Shown: one piece after another, positions 42,222 through 52,473 of the stretch
Position numbering within the stretch: position 1 is the first letter of the stretch
Layout: every line of letters starts with the position of its first letter
Assembly: GCA_045105615.1 (NCBI GenBank)
Contig: JBGCDS010000010.1
Location: forward strand, 1 to 64,000
Origin: UBA1858 sp045105615
GTDB taxonomy: Bacteria; Pseudomonadota; Gammaproteobacteria; UBA4575
DNA length: 64,000 bases
Direction of reading: 5' to 3'
Position numbers and translations under genes: made by a program
Notes under the pieces: model-generated
Told to the model about the DNA's origin: nothing
Database searches by the model: none
The model's input: only the letters and a program-made list of their open reading frames with translations

Positions 42222-42944
42222 ATGTTTAGGGGTGTAAGTTTTTTCTTTGCTGGCTTTAAATTAATTTTTAGCCATGGAATAAAACGCTTCGTGCTCATTC
42301 CATTAGCTATCAACATTTGCATTTTTGCATTTGGCTTCTGGTTTGGCATGGAATGGTTCGATCAATTCCTAGAAAATGTGCTTCCATCATGGTTAGCCTG
42401 GGCAGAATTCATACTATGGCCAATATTTGCACTCAGCTATTTCCTCGTCATGTTTTATTTGTTCACATTATTAGCAAATATTATCGCCGCACCATTCAAT
42501 GGTCTTCTTGCTGAAAGAGTTGAACAACAATTACGCGGCCAATCCAGCCGACAAAATCAGTCAACAATCAAACAATTACTTAAGGAGCTACCAAGAACGG
42601 TCGGCAGCGAGATCAACAAACTATTTTATTTCTTGTTGCGCTCATTACCATTATTAATTTTATTTTTAATTCCAGGCGTCAACATCATTGCCCCTGTGGT
42701 TTGGTTTTTATTTTCTGCGTGGATGCTAAGTCTTGAATACTTGGATTACCCGCTTGGCAATCACGGCATTTTATTCAAGCAAACAAGAAACCTTGCCAAA
42801 CAACAACGCACACGCTGCTTAAGTTTTGGCGCTTTGGTGAGTGCATTCACTATGATTCCGATATTGAACTTTATAGTCATGCCAGTTGCTGTTGCAGGCG
42901 CTACAGCACTATACGTAGACTCAATGTCAGAGATAGATACTTAA
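42222..42944 (+). CDS. cysZ: CysZ-like sulfate transporter (EI24 family)
   Basis: 240 residues with hydrophobic segments at about 22-45, 62-90, 130-165 and 195-225. YLFTLLANIIAAPFNGLLAE and SLEYLDYPLGNHG are the conserved CysZ segments. Sulfate uptake for cysteine synthesis. It follows queF by 24 bases and is convergent with the aminotransferase. Confidence 0.88.
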   Translation: MFRGVSFFFAGFKLIFSHGIKRFVLIPLAINICIFAFGFWFGMEWFDQFLENVLPSWLAWAEFILWPIFALSYFLVMFYLFTLLANIIAAPFNGLLAERVEQQLRGQSSRQNQSTIKQLLKELPRTVGSEINKLFYFLLRSLPLLILFLIPGVNIIAPVVWFLFSAWMLSLEYLDYPLGNHGILFKQTRNLAKQQRTRCLSFGALVSAFTMIPILNFIVMPVAVAGATALYVDSMSEIDT

Positions 42945-42952
42945 AAATAATA

Positions 42953-44098
42953 TCAGCTGTTTAAAAATTCTGACAATCTTTGCATACCTATACTGATGCG
43001 TTCGTCGCTAGTCGTATAGGCAAACCTTACATATTGATTTGCTTGATACTGGCCAAAATCACAGCCCGGCGTAATCGCTACCGCTTTACTTTCTAGCAGT
43101 TCTCTACAAAACAAAAAGCTATCGTTACTGTATTTGCTTATATCCGCATACACATAAAATGCACCTTGAGGCATAACCGGTACATTAATATCTAACTTAC
43201 TAAGCGCGTCACATAACAAATCTCTGCGTCGCTTAAACATTTCTCTACGCTGTTCGACTATTTCCCTAGTCTCTTCTGAAAACGCCGCCAACGCAGCATG
43301 CTGTGAGACTGTAGACGTTGCTAGATAGGTATTTTGCGCAATCACATCTAAACTATTCATATATTTCATTGGCGCAACTGCCCAACCTGCACGCCAACCC
43401 GTCATACCAAAATATTTTGAAAAACTATTTATTACAATAATATTGTCTCGCAGACCTGCAACCGTCTCACTCTCGATATCGTAGGTAAGCCCTTGATAAA
43501 TTTCATCAACAATAAGACATTTATTTTTCAATGCCAAATAATCTGCCATTTCTAATAGCTGAGCCTGCTTACACACAGTACCTGTAGGATTTGATGGGGT
43601 AGCAACTAGCACTGCAGCTATATCGTCTTGCCAATTTTCTTCAACTAAGCGAGCATTAAGTTGAAAATCTGTTTCGCTATTTACCGACACTGCAATCACC
43701 TCACTCCCCATCAACTTTGTCACATTGCGATTACATGGATAAGTTGGATCACAGATCATTAATTTTTCACCCGCATTCAATACATATGAAAGTGTTAATT
43801 GCAAAGCACCTGATGCACCCGGGGTAACGATAATTTGCTCTGGCTGAACGTTCACACAAAAGCGCTTGTTATAATATTCACTAATAGCTCTGCGTAACTC
43901 GAACAAACCTAAGGCCGAAGTATATTGAGTCAGCTGATTTTGAATAGCAGCGATGCCAGCATTGGCAATGGTTTGTGGTGTTGGGAAATCAGGCTCACCT
44001 ATTTCCATATGCACTACATCTCTACCCTGCGCTTCCATCTGTTTGCAGCGCGCAAGAATATCCATAACATGGAAGGGTGCTATATCTAATTTATTCAT
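42953..44098 (-). CDS. PLP-dependent class I/II aminotransferase
   Basis: 381 residues from MNKLDIAPFH. The PLP lysine lies in NSFSKYFGMTGWRAGW; VTPGASGALQL and ATPSNPTGTV are the other class-I motifs. Substrate unknown. I prefer the ATG at 44098 to one 45 bases upstream because the extra N-terminal residues are hydrophobic and unlike the family. It sits downstream of der, as the corresponding gene does in Pseudomonas. Confidence 0.86.
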   Translation of the reverse strand: MNKLDIAPFHVMDILARCKQMEAQGRDVVHMEIGEPDFPTPQTIANAGIAAIQNQLTQYTSALGLFELRRAISEYYNKRFCVNVQPEQIIVTPGASGALQLTLSYVLNAGEKLMICDPTYPCNRNVTKLMGSEVIAVSVNSETDFQLNARLVEENWQDDIAAVLVATPSNPTGTVCKQAQLLEMADYLALKNKCLIVDEIYQGLTYDIESETVAGLRDNIIVINSFSKYFGMTGWRAGWAVAPMKYMNSLDVIAQNTYLATSTVSQHAALAAFSEETREIVEQRREMFKRRRDLLCDALSKLDINVPVMPQGAFYVYADISKYSNDSFLFCRELLESKAVAITPGCDFGQYQANQYVRFAYTTSDERISIGMQRLSEFLNS

Positions 44099-44155
44099 CA
44101 CTAACGATATCCTAACTGACAAATAGATTGTTAGCGGAAACACTCAACTGAATTG

Positions 44156-45550
44156 CTATTTACGCTTATAAAAGCTCATCATCCTTTCACGCTTACGCTG
44201 CTGCCTAGGCGTCAAAGTATTGTGCTTACCAGCATAGGGGTTTTCTGGCGTTCGAAATAGAAAGCGAATTGGTGTTCCTACCAATTTAAGTTTGTTACGG
44301 AAAAAATTCTCCAGATAACGTATGTACGATTGCGGCAATCTACTTGTTTGCGAACCATAAACTACAAAAGTGGGGGGATGCGATCCACCTTGATGAGTGT
44401 AACGCAGCTTAATTCTTCTACCTTTCACTAATGGAGGTGCATTTGCCTCTACAGCCTGCTCTAACAATTTATTAGCATCAGATGTAGTCAGATCAACAGA
44501 AGCAGACTGATTAGCTACAATCACTGAGTTCATTAACTTTTTCAAGCCGATTTTTTTCTCTGCTGAAATTTTTATTTTTTCAACATAGGCTAAATATTGA
44601 TATTTAGTATCTAGCGCATAGTTCAGCATGTGATAGTCATCTTTGCTCGCACTATCTGTTTTATTAAGCGCTAACACAATTGCGCGACCTTGACGCAGAG
44701 CAATCTCTAACAGGGTGCTATCTTGGTCAGCCATACCTTCCATAACATCGACCATGCATATCACGACATGGGCAGATGAAATTGCATCTAGCGTTTGAAC
44801 TATACTGTATTTTTCAACCGCTTCGCGTACTTTGCTTTTACGTCTGACACCTGCTGTATCTATCAAGGTGAATTGATGCTGATTGAATTCGAATGGAATT
44901 CTTACACTATCTCGCGTGGTCCCAGGCACTGATGACGTCACGAGACGGTCTTCTTTTATCAGTGCATTTATTAATGTTGACTTACCTGCGTTAGGACGGC
45001 CAATAATAGCGATACGTGTTGCTTGATCCTGCTCATCCTCTTCTTCAGATTCATCCTCTTCAGGCAAATCCTTAAACAAATCTTCTATCATGGACTCGAT
45101 ACCACGCCCTTGCTTTGCAGCAATCGGATATAATTTAGGTGCGCCAATCTGGTGGAAATCACCTGCAGCAATATCTGCATCAACACCGTCAATTTTATTC
45201 ACTACTAAAACGTATTCTATATTGCGCTTGCGCAACATCGACACAATGGCATGATCTTCAGGCATCAAGCCATCTCTGGCATCCACTAAATGCAAAACAA
45301 AGTTTGCTTCTTCAATCGCATAATCTGTTTGCGATTGCATACCGACTTCTATTTCATCCTGCTCATCAACAATGCCGCCGGTGTCAATCAATACAAAAGA
45401 CTTATTATATCGCTCACAGATGCCATATTTTCTATCACGTGTTAAACCTGGATAGTCAGCCACCAACGCATCTCTAGACTTGGTCAAGAAATTAAATAAT
45501 GTTGATTTGCCGACATTAGGTCGACCGATTAGAGCAATGACAGGACGCAT
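44156..45550 (-). CDS. der: ribosome-associated GTPase Der (EngA)
   Basis: 464 residues with two complete G domains (GRPNVGKSTLF ... DTGGI ... NKID, and GRPNAGKSTLI ... DTAGVRRKSK ... NKTD), a short acidic linker (EEDESEEEDEQDQ) and a C-terminal KH-like domain. Needed for 50S assembly. Confidence 0.97.
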   Translation of the reverse strand: MRPVIALIGRPNVGKSTLFNFLTKSRDALVADYPGLTRDRKYGICERYNKSFVLIDTGGIVDEQDEIEVGMQSQTDYAIEEANFVLHLVDARDGLMPEDHAIVSMLRKRNIEYVLVVNKIDGVDADIAAGDFHQIGAPKLYPIAAKQGRGIESMIEDLFKDLPEEDESEEEDEQDQATRIAIIGRPNAGKSTLINALIKEDRLVTSSVPGTTRDSVRIPFEFNQHQFTLIDTAGVRRKSKVREAVEKYSIVQTLDAISSAHVVICMVDVMEGMADQDSTLLEIALRQGRAIVLALNKTDSASKDDYHMLNYALDTKYQYLAYVEKIKISAEKKIGLKKLMNSVIVANQSASVDLTTSDANKLLEQAVEANAPPLVKGRRIKLRYTHQGGSHPPTFVVYGSQTSRLPQSYIRYLENFFRNKLKLVGTPIRFLFRTPENPYAGKHNTLTPRQQRKRERMMSFYKRK

Positions 45551-45620
45551 AATTATAGAGTCAGCAAACCGAATACGATTTCGAATTTAGCTATTCAAGT
45601 AGTCTCTTGTGATTTCTGCG

Positions 45621-46811
45621 TTAATTAGCAGAGATAATTGAGTAAGAAGCTAGGCGACCGCTAACATCAATAATGTATGCAGTCGTGTTCGTCGACACAT
45701 GAGAAGTCTGGATTGGTGTTTTACCAAGCTTAGCACGACCAATAATGCGCCCATCTTGTTTTGATAAGGCATGAATAAAACCCTGATAGTCACCCACCAA
45801 TATCGCATTACTCTGTACTACTGGTGCTGAAAGTTGTCGATATAAGAATTTATCCTGCTTCCAAGAGCTTACTCCAGTCTCTTTTTCTAATGCCCAAACA
45901 TTATCATCTTTATCCGTGACGTAGACCAAAGCATCGTCTATCGATACTCCCGAGATGGATGCTAAGTCTCGCGCCCATCTAATCTGTCCATTATCACGGC
46001 TAATCGAGACTACACGCCCATGAAAACTAGCTGCATAAACAAAATTATCATCTAATGCTATTTGGCCATCAACATCGACCAAGCGTTCTAACTCGCTTCT
46101 ACCTGAAGGCACAGACACTCTCGCCTCCCAGATAACATTGCCACTTTGCGTGGATATCGCAATCACTTTGCCGTTATCCATACCTGCATAGATAACGCCA
46201 TCACGCACTATTGGCACACTAGCACCGCGCAATGTTAATGCAGGGGGTGTTTGTGTCACAGTCCATAATTTTTCGCCTGTACTAATAGACAAGCCTAAAA
46301 TGCGATTATCGTTCGTCCTCAATACCGCAAGGTCATTATTAGTATGCGCAATTGAAACGACTTCGCTAGCAACATTAGTTGACCAAGCTTCTGTGCCATC
46401 CCGACTATTGATTGCAGCTACCACACCGTCGCGTGTTCCCACTACCAAATACTGCGCATTACCACCTACACCAGCAGAAACTAAGCCTTCCACCTTACTC
46501 GACACGACAACACGACCACTATCTAATTCATGCACAGATACATTGCCACCTGTCTGCGTAAAAGCAATTTTATCATCGAGCAGATGCGGCTTAAGCTGTA
46601 TAAAATTCTCTTCTGCTTCACCACCAAGAGACGCCTGCCAGTTTTGATGGATACTCACTTCAGAATCAAAATCACTTAATTCTTCTGGCTCACGAAGCTC
46701 TATTTCAACTTCCTCATCGTCACCAAACCAAGGAATATAACTGCATGCAGACATACCTGCTGTCATAGCAAGTAACATGAATGTTGTTACTAAACGAGAT
46801 TTATTCTTCAT
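45621..46811 (-). CDS. bamB: outer-membrane assembly lipoprotein BamB
   Basis: 396 residues. A lipobox at GMSAC (Cys about 22) and an eight-bladed beta-propeller of PQQ-like repeats (for example GTEAWSTNVAS and DNGQIRWARDLAS). Part of the BAM complex. The operon hisS-yfgM-bamB-der is conserved. Confidence 0.95.
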   Translation of the reverse strand: MKNKSRLVTTFMLLAMTAGMSACSYIPWFGDDEEVEIELREPEELSDFDSEVSIHQNWQASLGGEAEENFIQLKPHLLDDKIAFTQTGGNVSVHELDSGRVVVSSKVEGLVSAGVGGNAQYLVVGTRDGVVAAINSRDGTEAWSTNVASEVVSIAHTNNDLAVLRTNDNRILGLSISTGEKLWTVTQTPPALTLRGASVPIVRDGVIYAGMDNGKVIAISTQSGNVIWEARVSVPSGRSELERLVDVDGQIALDDNFVYAASFHGRVVSISRDNGQIRWARDLASISGVSIDDALVYVTDKDDNVWALEKETGVSSWKQDKFLYRQLSAPVVQSNAILVGDYQGFIHALSKQDGRIIGRAKLGKTPIQTSHVSTNTTAYIIDVSGRLASYSIISAN

Positions 46812-46823
46812 TCAATATAACCT

Positions 46824-47465
46824 TTAGGCATTCTCTTTATTAGAGCTGCCTAGATTGTCACGTTTCATTTTCAAGTACTCAACATCACCAGGCTCAGAAG
46901 AAGATATTGCTTCATCATAAGCCTTACGCGCTGCCTGATTATCTCCACGCTCTGCATACAGGTCACCACGTAATTCTTGTAGTAACGAGTGATACGCAGT
47001 TGGATATCCTTGGTCTAATAACGCCTGCGCTTTTGGATACGCGCTAGTTGCTATATACACACGCGCTAGTCGTAATTTGGCTAAAGTGATGACGGTATCT
47101 TGCTTACCGTTATCGATCACCCATTGTAAGTTTTCAATGGCGGCATCTATTTGCCCTTCGCTTTCTTTCGCTTTCGCTACGAGTAACGCACCCCAGGAGG
47201 CGTAAGGCGTTGAGGGATAATCTGCTTTAAGTTTTTCAGCTTGTACCACTACGCTATCAATTTTTTGCGCAAGAATGCCTTTACGCATTTCATTATATTG
47301 ATCGGAGGCTTCAATAGCTTGCTGCTCTTGATATACGTTCCAGCCTTTCCAACCAATTAACGTACCCACGCCAATCACTACTCCAGCAATCACTGAGCGG
47401 CCATTTTCTTTCCACCATTCTTTGATGGCTCTTAATTGTTCATCATCTGTCTCGTGGTCAGCCAC
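46824..47465 (-). CDS. yfgM: YfgM-like ancillary SecYEG translocon subunit
   Basis: 213 residues. Membrane helix at about 21-42 (VIAGVVIGVGTLIGWKGWNV) after WWKENGRS, then tetratricopeptide repeats in the periplasm. Works with PpiD as a chaperone at SecYEG in E. coli. 12 bases upstream of bamB. Confidence 0.92.
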   Translation of the reverse strand: MADHETDDEQLRAIKEWWKENGRSVIAGVVIGVGTLIGWKGWNVYQEQQAIEASDQYNEMRKGILAQKIDSVVVQAEKLKADYPSTPYASWGALLVAKAKESEGQIDAAIENLQWVIDNGKQDTVITLAKLRLARVYIATSAYPKAQALLDQGYPTAYHSLLQELRGDLYAERGDNQAARKAYDEAISSSEPGDVEYLKMKRDNLGSSNKENA

Positions 47466-47485
47466 GGGGCCTCCTAAACTTTATA

Positions 47486-48760
47486 TTAATTCTGTTGTTT
47501 CAATAATTGCAGCAACTCATTTTCAGACAAAACCTGTTGGAGTTGTTTTTCCTGAAGGTGTTTTACAGCAATTTGTTGATTATTGACTTCGTTCTCACCA
47601 ACAATCAGGGCAAGACGCGCTCCCGAGCGATCAGCACGTTTCATCTGCGACTTGATACTACCACCTCCACAATTCATCTGAATAGCGCAATCAGGCAATT
47701 GCTGTCTAATTTTTGCTGATAGTTGAAAAGCATAGCGGCTAGCTTGATCACCTAATGCAACGAAATAAGCATCAATCTTCGATATTGAGTCAGCCATTTG
47801 TTGTTCTGCCAGGCTTAGCAAACGCTCTAAACCAACTGCAAATCCGGCAGCACAGGTGGACTTGCCACCCATTTGTTCAACTAATCCATCATATCTGCCA
47901 CCCGCACAGATTGTGCCTTGAGCTCCCAACTCCGTGCTCACCCATTCAAAGACTGTGCGATTGTAATAATCTAACCCTCTCACTAAGGTGGGGTTAACGC
48001 TATATTCTATGCCCATTTGATCTAACAATTGCCGCATTAAATCAAAATGATCTTTAGCCTCTTGATCGAGAAAATCGAGCAACTTAGGCGCGTCAGCGAC
48101 AATTACCTGAACCTCTGGGTTCTTGCTATCTAATACTCTTAATGGATTTGCATGAAGACGTTTACGCGCATCTTCATCCAGTACATTTTCATGATCCGAC
48201 AGGTATGCGATCAACTGATCTCTATGTTTTGCACGCGCTTCTACATCACCAAGACTGTTAAGTTGTAACTGTAAATTTTCCGCAGGCAACCCCACTGCTT
48301 GCCACATAGAACAAGTTAACACGATCAACTCGACATCAATATCTGGGCCTGGCATGCCAAAGGTTTCAACACCTAACTGATGAAATTGACGATATCTACC
48401 CTTTTGAGGACGTTCACGTCTAAAGAATGGCCCTAAGTACCAGTATCGTTGCTGTTGATTATGCAACCAACCATTTTGAATACCTGCACGTACCGCACTT
48501 GCTGTACCTTCAGGTCGCAAACCCAACCAAGCATGATCAGCTCCATCTTCAAAAGCATACATTTCTTTTTCAACGATATCGGTCACTTCACCAATAGAGC
48601 GTTTAAATAATTCTAATTTTTCTACAATAGGTGTACGAATTTCTTGGTATGCATAATTCTTTAATACGTTTAATAGTCGAGATTCCAGCATGCGCATAGC
48701 CGCCGCTTCTTCGGGGGCAAAATCGTGCATCCCACGAATAGATTGGATGTTTTTACTCAT
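47486..48760 (-). CDS. hisS: histidyl-tRNA synthetase
   Basis: 424 residues, class II: motif 2 GPFFRRERPQKGRYRQFHQ, the histidine motifs LVRGLDYYNRTVFEW and AGGRYDGL, and GLRPEGTASAVRA. N-terminus IRGMHDFAPEE. It lies directly next to rodZ (32 bases); the ispG gene usually found between them is absent here. Confidence 0.97.
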   Translation of the reverse strand: MSKNIQSIRGMHDFAPEEAAAMRMLESRLLNVLKNYAYQEIRTPIVEKLELFKRSIGEVTDIVEKEMYAFEDGADHAWLGLRPEGTASAVRAGIQNGWLHNQQQRYWYLGPFFRRERPQKGRYRQFHQLGVETFGMPGPDIDVELIVLTCSMWQAVGLPAENLQLQLNSLGDVEARAKHRDQLIAYLSDHENVLDEDARKRLHANPLRVLDSKNPEVQVIVADAPKLLDFLDQEAKDHFDLMRQLLDQMGIEYSVNPTLVRGLDYYNRTVFEWVSTELGAQGTICAGGRYDGLVEQMGGKSTCAAGFAVGLERLLSLAEQQMADSISKIDAYFVALGDQASRYAFQLSAKIRQQLPDCAIQMNCGGGSIKSQMKRADRSGARLALIVGENEVNNQQIAVKHLQEKQLQQVLSENELLQLLKQQN

Positions 48761-48792
48761 ATTTTGAACAACTAAAGAAAATAAATATGCGA

Positions 48793-49725
48793 TTAAGAAT
48801 TGCTATCGTCGATCAAAAATCTTGCAGTGTTGTTTCGACGAATATAAACAGAATGATCAAATGGTTTCCCATTTATTTCTAACTGCACCCCAGGAGAGTT
48901 TCCAAGAAACACATTGAATGGTGCTTGCCCAGAAATAATTCGAGTAGCACCTGGTTTAATTAACCCATGTAGCAGTCTCCGTTTTCTTGCATCAAAAATT
49001 TCTGTCCAGCTTTCTTGAGTATATTTGACCGTGATTCTTACCTTGTCCAACTCACCACCACTAAACGGTGCCTCAACAATTGCCGGAACCACCTGAGCTT
49101 GCTGCTGTTGCTGTGGAGCGGGTTGATCTTCTACTTCAGGCGTTGCATTTTGTTCATCAGAAATATGTTTGGGATCGATACTACCTAGCACTACATCATG
49201 CTCAGCCTCATTTTTCTGTTGTGGCTCTTGCACCTCATCGACTCCCGCCAGGTGCTCGTCATCAAATCGCTCTACTACTGATGCTAATTCAACCGGGTCC
49301 GCATCTTCTTGGTATACCCACCATGACATCAATAACCCTGACAGAATCACAACAACAGATACCGAGCTCCAAATTACAATTGGATCAACACCTGATGAAC
49401 TTATCTTTTTAGCTTTTTTAACTTGAGGAGTAACAGTATCTGTTTGCACCTCTCGATCACAAGAATAAGACACAAGTAATTGCTTAGAATCTATTTCCAG
49501 TAGCTTTGCATAACTACGGATATATCCTTTGACGAAAACATCATTTGGTAACTGATCAAACTGATCATTTTCCAAAGCCACAACGACTTCTTCTCTCAAA
49601 TGTGTCTGTCCAGCCACATAGGCAATACTATATGATGCGGACTCACGTGCTTGACGTAAAATTTCGCCTATGCGTTTATCTTCAGTTGGAACTTCAGTAG
49701 ATACTGCTGTGGAATGATCAGTCAC
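48793..49725 (-). CDS. rodZ: cytoskeleton protein RodZ-like
   Basis: 310 residues: N-terminal helix-turn-helix domain (GEILRQARESASYSIAYVAG) at about 17-85, membrane helix at about 115-136 and a periplasmic DUF4115-like domain at about 220-305, joined by a Gln/Glu/Pro-rich linker. Links MreB to the membrane. It follows pilF with a one-base overlap. Confidence 0.92.
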   Translation of the reverse strand: MTDHSTAVSTEVPTEDKRIGEILRQARESASYSIAYVAGQTHLREEVVVALENDQFDQLPNDVFVKGYIRSYAKLLEIDSKQLLVSYSCDREVQTDTVTPQVKKAKKISSSGVDPIVIWSSVSVVVILSGLLMSWWVYQEDADPVELASVVERFDDEHLAGVDEVQEPQQKNEAEHDVVLGSIDPKHISDEQNATPEVEDQPAPQQQQQAQVVPAIVEAPFSGGELDKVRITVKYTQESWTEIFDARKRRLLHGLIKPGATRIISGQAPFNVFLGNSPGVQLEINGKPFDHSVYIRRNNTARFLIDDSNS

Positions 49726-50492
49726 TAATTCAACCTCGCCAATTGTTCTGCTTCTTTTGAGCTTGGAAATTGATTATTGAGTAATTTTGCATAGCTCTGT
49801 GCAATTCTATTATTCCCTAAACCACGTTCTGTACGATATGCCAAGAGTAAAGATTGAGCCGTGTGCTGAGATACTTCCTCAAAGTCACGCAAATAGCTTT
49901 GAGATATCGCAAAATCATCTTGCAAAAAATGTGACTTAGCCAATTGGTATAGGGCTACTCTGTTACGCGGATTCAAACGAATAGTTTCTGCAAAATATTC
50001 CTGAGCAGCTTGATAGTTAGGTATCTCCATAGCACATACGCCCGCTCTTAAGCTTGTTGCTTCACGGTTCTTAAACAGAGGATTATCTAGTGTCTTACCG
50101 AAATGGGTATCTGCTTCTTGATATCTAGCTTTACGGCACAAGAAAGACGCATAGTTTTGCTGTGCTCTAGAGTCTTTCGGGTCGATCTTTATCGCCTCTT
50201 TATAATAGTACTCTGCTGCTTTAGGCTGATTAAGTTTCTCTTGCAAGATCGCATAGGTCCATCTAGCAACTGATGAATCAGGGTCCTGTTCAAAAACTTT
50301 TTGTAGCTTATCGTCCGCAAGCTGGTAATCACCACTAGCAATATAACTTGCTGCCAACTGTATATTGATATCAGCTGCTTCAGAATTTCTCTCTACCCGC
50401 CCCGAATCACGATCACTGGAATGGCGCGTGGTCTGCGTTGTACACGAAACTGTTGTTATAACGCTCACAATTATCAACACTATTAAACGCAT
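49725..50492 (-). CDS. pilF: type IV pilus pilotin PilF/PilW
   Basis: 255 residues. A lipoprotein signal (ITTVSC, Cys about 17) and six tetratricopeptide repeats. Required for outer-membrane assembly of the PilQ secretin in type IV pilus bacteria. It overlaps rodZ by one base and rlmN by ten. Confidence 0.93.
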   Translation of the reverse strand: MRLIVLIIVSVITTVSCTTQTTRHSSDRDSGRVERNSEAADINIQLAASYIASGDYQLADDKLQKVFEQDPDSSVARWTYAILQEKLNQPKAAEYYYKEAIKIDPKDSRAQQNYASFLCRKARYQEADTHFGKTLDNPLFKNREATSLRAGVCAMEIPNYQAAQEYFAETIRLNPRNRVALYQLAKSHFLQDDFAISQSYLRDFEEVSQHTAQSLLLAYRTERGLGNNRIAQSYAKLLNNQFPSSKEAEQLARLN

Positions 50493-51649
50493 TCTGTTTC
50501 AATTCTCCGACTAATTAGTGAACGCTCGTACATTTTCACATAATGATTACCACGATGCACACGGTCTGCTACTTGGCCCGCTAATTGTCCGCAGGCAGCA
50601 GCAATATCTTCTCCTCGAGGTCGCCGAGTGATGACGACAATATTATTTCTCATCAGTACTTGGCTAAATTTATCTATCGCTTCTTGACTAGAACGCTGAT
50701 AACCAGACTGCTCAAATGCATTAAATGGAATTAAATTTATTTTAGCGCGAATACCCTTTAGTAAATTAACAAGTTGTTGAGCTTGCTCTTCGCTATCATT
50801 CACACCATCCAACATGACGTATTCAAAAGTAACGCTTTCTTTACGATTTTTATTATCCAAATAGCGTTGGCATGCAGCTAACAATTGCTCGATAGGGTAC
50901 TTTCTATTAATTGGCACTAATTCATTTCTAACTTCATCGGTTGGAGCATGCAATGAAATTGCTAAGCTCACATCTACTGCCTGTGATAATTCATCAATCT
51001 TTGGCACGACACCTGATGTGCTCACAGTAACTTTACGCTTACCCATACCGTAAGCAAAATCATCTAACAATAAATTCACGACAGGCAAAACGTTTTTAAA
51101 GTTCAATAGCGGCTCACCCATACCCATGAACACCACATTGGTAAGCATCTGCTTACCATTATACAGAGAGCGTAATCGTTGATCTGCTACCCATACCTGT
51201 CCGATGATCTCTGCCGCAGTAAGGTTACGATTAAAGCCCTGTCTGGCGGTCGCGCAAAATGTGCAATCCAATGCACAGCCTACTTGTGATGAAATACATA
51301 GCGTTCCACGTGTAGATTCAGGAATATAAACTGCTTCTATCGCGTTGGTTTTACCATCGCTATCTTCACCAACATTTAATAACCACTTAATCGTGCCATC
51401 TTCAGAAAAATGTTCTGATTCAATGCTAGGGAAAGTAATTTTACTATTAGCTTGTAACAACTCACGAAGTGACTTACTCAGATCAGTCATCTCATTGATG
51501 TCAGTGATGCCACGTTGATACAACCATTGCAATATCTGTTGGGCGCGGAATTTCTTTTCACCGCGCTCAACAAAAATTTTCTCTAGCGAAACCCGATCAA
51601 TGCCGACCAGGTTCACCAGATTATCTGCATTGTTTATGCTCGCGGACAA
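50483..51649 (-). CDS. rlmN: dual-specificity 23S rRNA/tRNA adenine C2-methyltransferase
   Basis: Radical SAM enzyme methylating A2503 of 23S rRNA and A37 of some tRNAs. 388 residues; the cluster motif is CALDCTFCAT. Resolving cysteines are expected around CGQLAG near 356. The start is TTG at 51649, supported by an AAGGTGAG ribosome binding site; it overlaps the end of ndk by 16 bases. Confidence 0.95.
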   Translation of the reverse strand: MSASINNADNLVNLVGIDRVSLEKIFVERGEKKFRAQQILQWLYQRGITDINEMTDLSKSLRELLQANSKITFPSIESEHFSEDGTIKWLLNVGEDSDGKTNAIEAVYIPESTRGTLCISSQVGCALDCTFCATARQGFNRNLTAAEIIGQVWVADQRLRSLYNGKQMLTNVVFMGMGEPLLNFKNVLPVVNLLLDDFAYGMGKRKVTVSTSGVVPKIDELSQAVDVSLAISLHAPTDEVRNELVPINRKYPIEQLLAACQRYLDNKNRKESVTFEYVMLDGVNDSEEQAQQLVNLLKGIRAKINLIPFNAFEQSGYQRSSQEAIDKFSQVLMRNNIVVITRRPRGEDIAAACGQLAGQVADRVHRGNHYVKMYERSLISRRIETECV

Positions 51650-52062
51650 AGCTCACCTTCTGAGAAGAAATGTGCAATTTCAACTGCTGCTGTTTCTGGC
51701 GCATCAGAACCATGAACTGCGTTAGCATCAATGCTATCTGCGAAGTCAGCACGTATTGTTCCAGGCGCCGCTTCTGCTGGGTTAGTTGCACCCATGACGT
51801 CACGATTCTTTTTAATCGCGCCTTCACCTTCCAATACTTGAACCACAACCGGGCCAGAAGTCATGAAACTTACAAGGTCTTTATAAAAAGGACGTTCCTT
51901 ATGAACTGCATAAAATCCCTCAGCTTGTTCTTGTGTCAGTTGTAGCATTTTAGCTGCCACAATTTGTAATCCAGCTTTTTCAAATCGACTGTAAATCTCG
52001 CCAATTACATTTTTTGCTACTGCATCAGGTTTAATGATGGAACAAGTGCGCTCCTTTGCCAT
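51634..52062 (-). CDS. ndk: nucleoside diphosphate kinase
   Basis: 142 residues. The phosphorylated histidine is in NAVHGSDAPETA, and MERT-type start reads AKERTCSIIKPDAVAKN. Balances NTP pools. Separated from iscX by about 180 bases that hold the isc-operon terminator. Confidence 0.97.
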   Translation of the reverse strand: MAKERTCSIIKPDAVAKNVIGEIYSRFEKAGLQIVAAKMLQLTQEQAEGFYAVHKERPFYKDLVSFMTSGPVVVQVLEGEGAIKKNRDVMGATNPAEAAPGTIRADFADSIDANAVHGSDAPETAAVEIAHFFSEGELCPRA

Positions 52063-52189
52063 TTTCTAGATCTCCAAGGTTTAAGTTAATTTTCAGAAAT
52101 AAGGTCTAATCGATTAATTCTACTCGGATATTACCCAGGTGTGAACGGCTAGCCCCGTTAAATGAGCCAACTAAATTTGAATATCGGGG

Positions 52190-52219
52190 AAAAGCCTCGC
52201 TACGGATGTATTTCGAGGC
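52190..52219 (-). terminator. terminator of the isc operon
   Basis: On the minus strand, GCCTCG (52214-52219) and CGAGGC (52194-52199) form a stem with a 14-base loop, followed by TTTTCCCC. It lies 20-50 bases past the iscX stop. Confidence 0.7.
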
Positions 52220-52241
52220 GGATTACTAATAAATTACCGAA

Positions 52242-52442
52242 TTAATCTCTCTCGTCGAGCCAAGCCATCTGAATAGCCTCAAGTACGCGCTCGTTAGATT
52301 TCTCAGGATCGTCTTCAAATTCTGCTAATTCGCATACCCAGGCATGCAAATCAGTAAATCTTACGTATTGAGGGTCGACATCAGTATGTTTTTCATCAAG
52401 CTCAATCGCAATATCCAAGGTATCTGTCCATCTCAAACCCAT
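52242..52442 (-). CDS. iscX: Fe-S cluster assembly protein IscX
   Basis: 66 residues from MGLRWTDTLDIA, with acidic iron-binding features and the C-terminal QMAWLDERD. GGGAGATAAC gives the ribosome binding site for the ATG at 52442; the longer frame to 52493 overlaps fdx and is rejected. Modulates IscS and frataxin-like regulation. Last gene of the isc operon. Confidence 0.96.
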   Translation of the reverse strand: MGLRWTDTLDIAIELDEKHTDVDPQYVRFTDLHAWVCELAEFEDDPEKSNERVLEAIQMAWLDERD

Positions 52443-52473
52443 GTTATCTCCCTTTATAACTTCAGAGTCAGAC

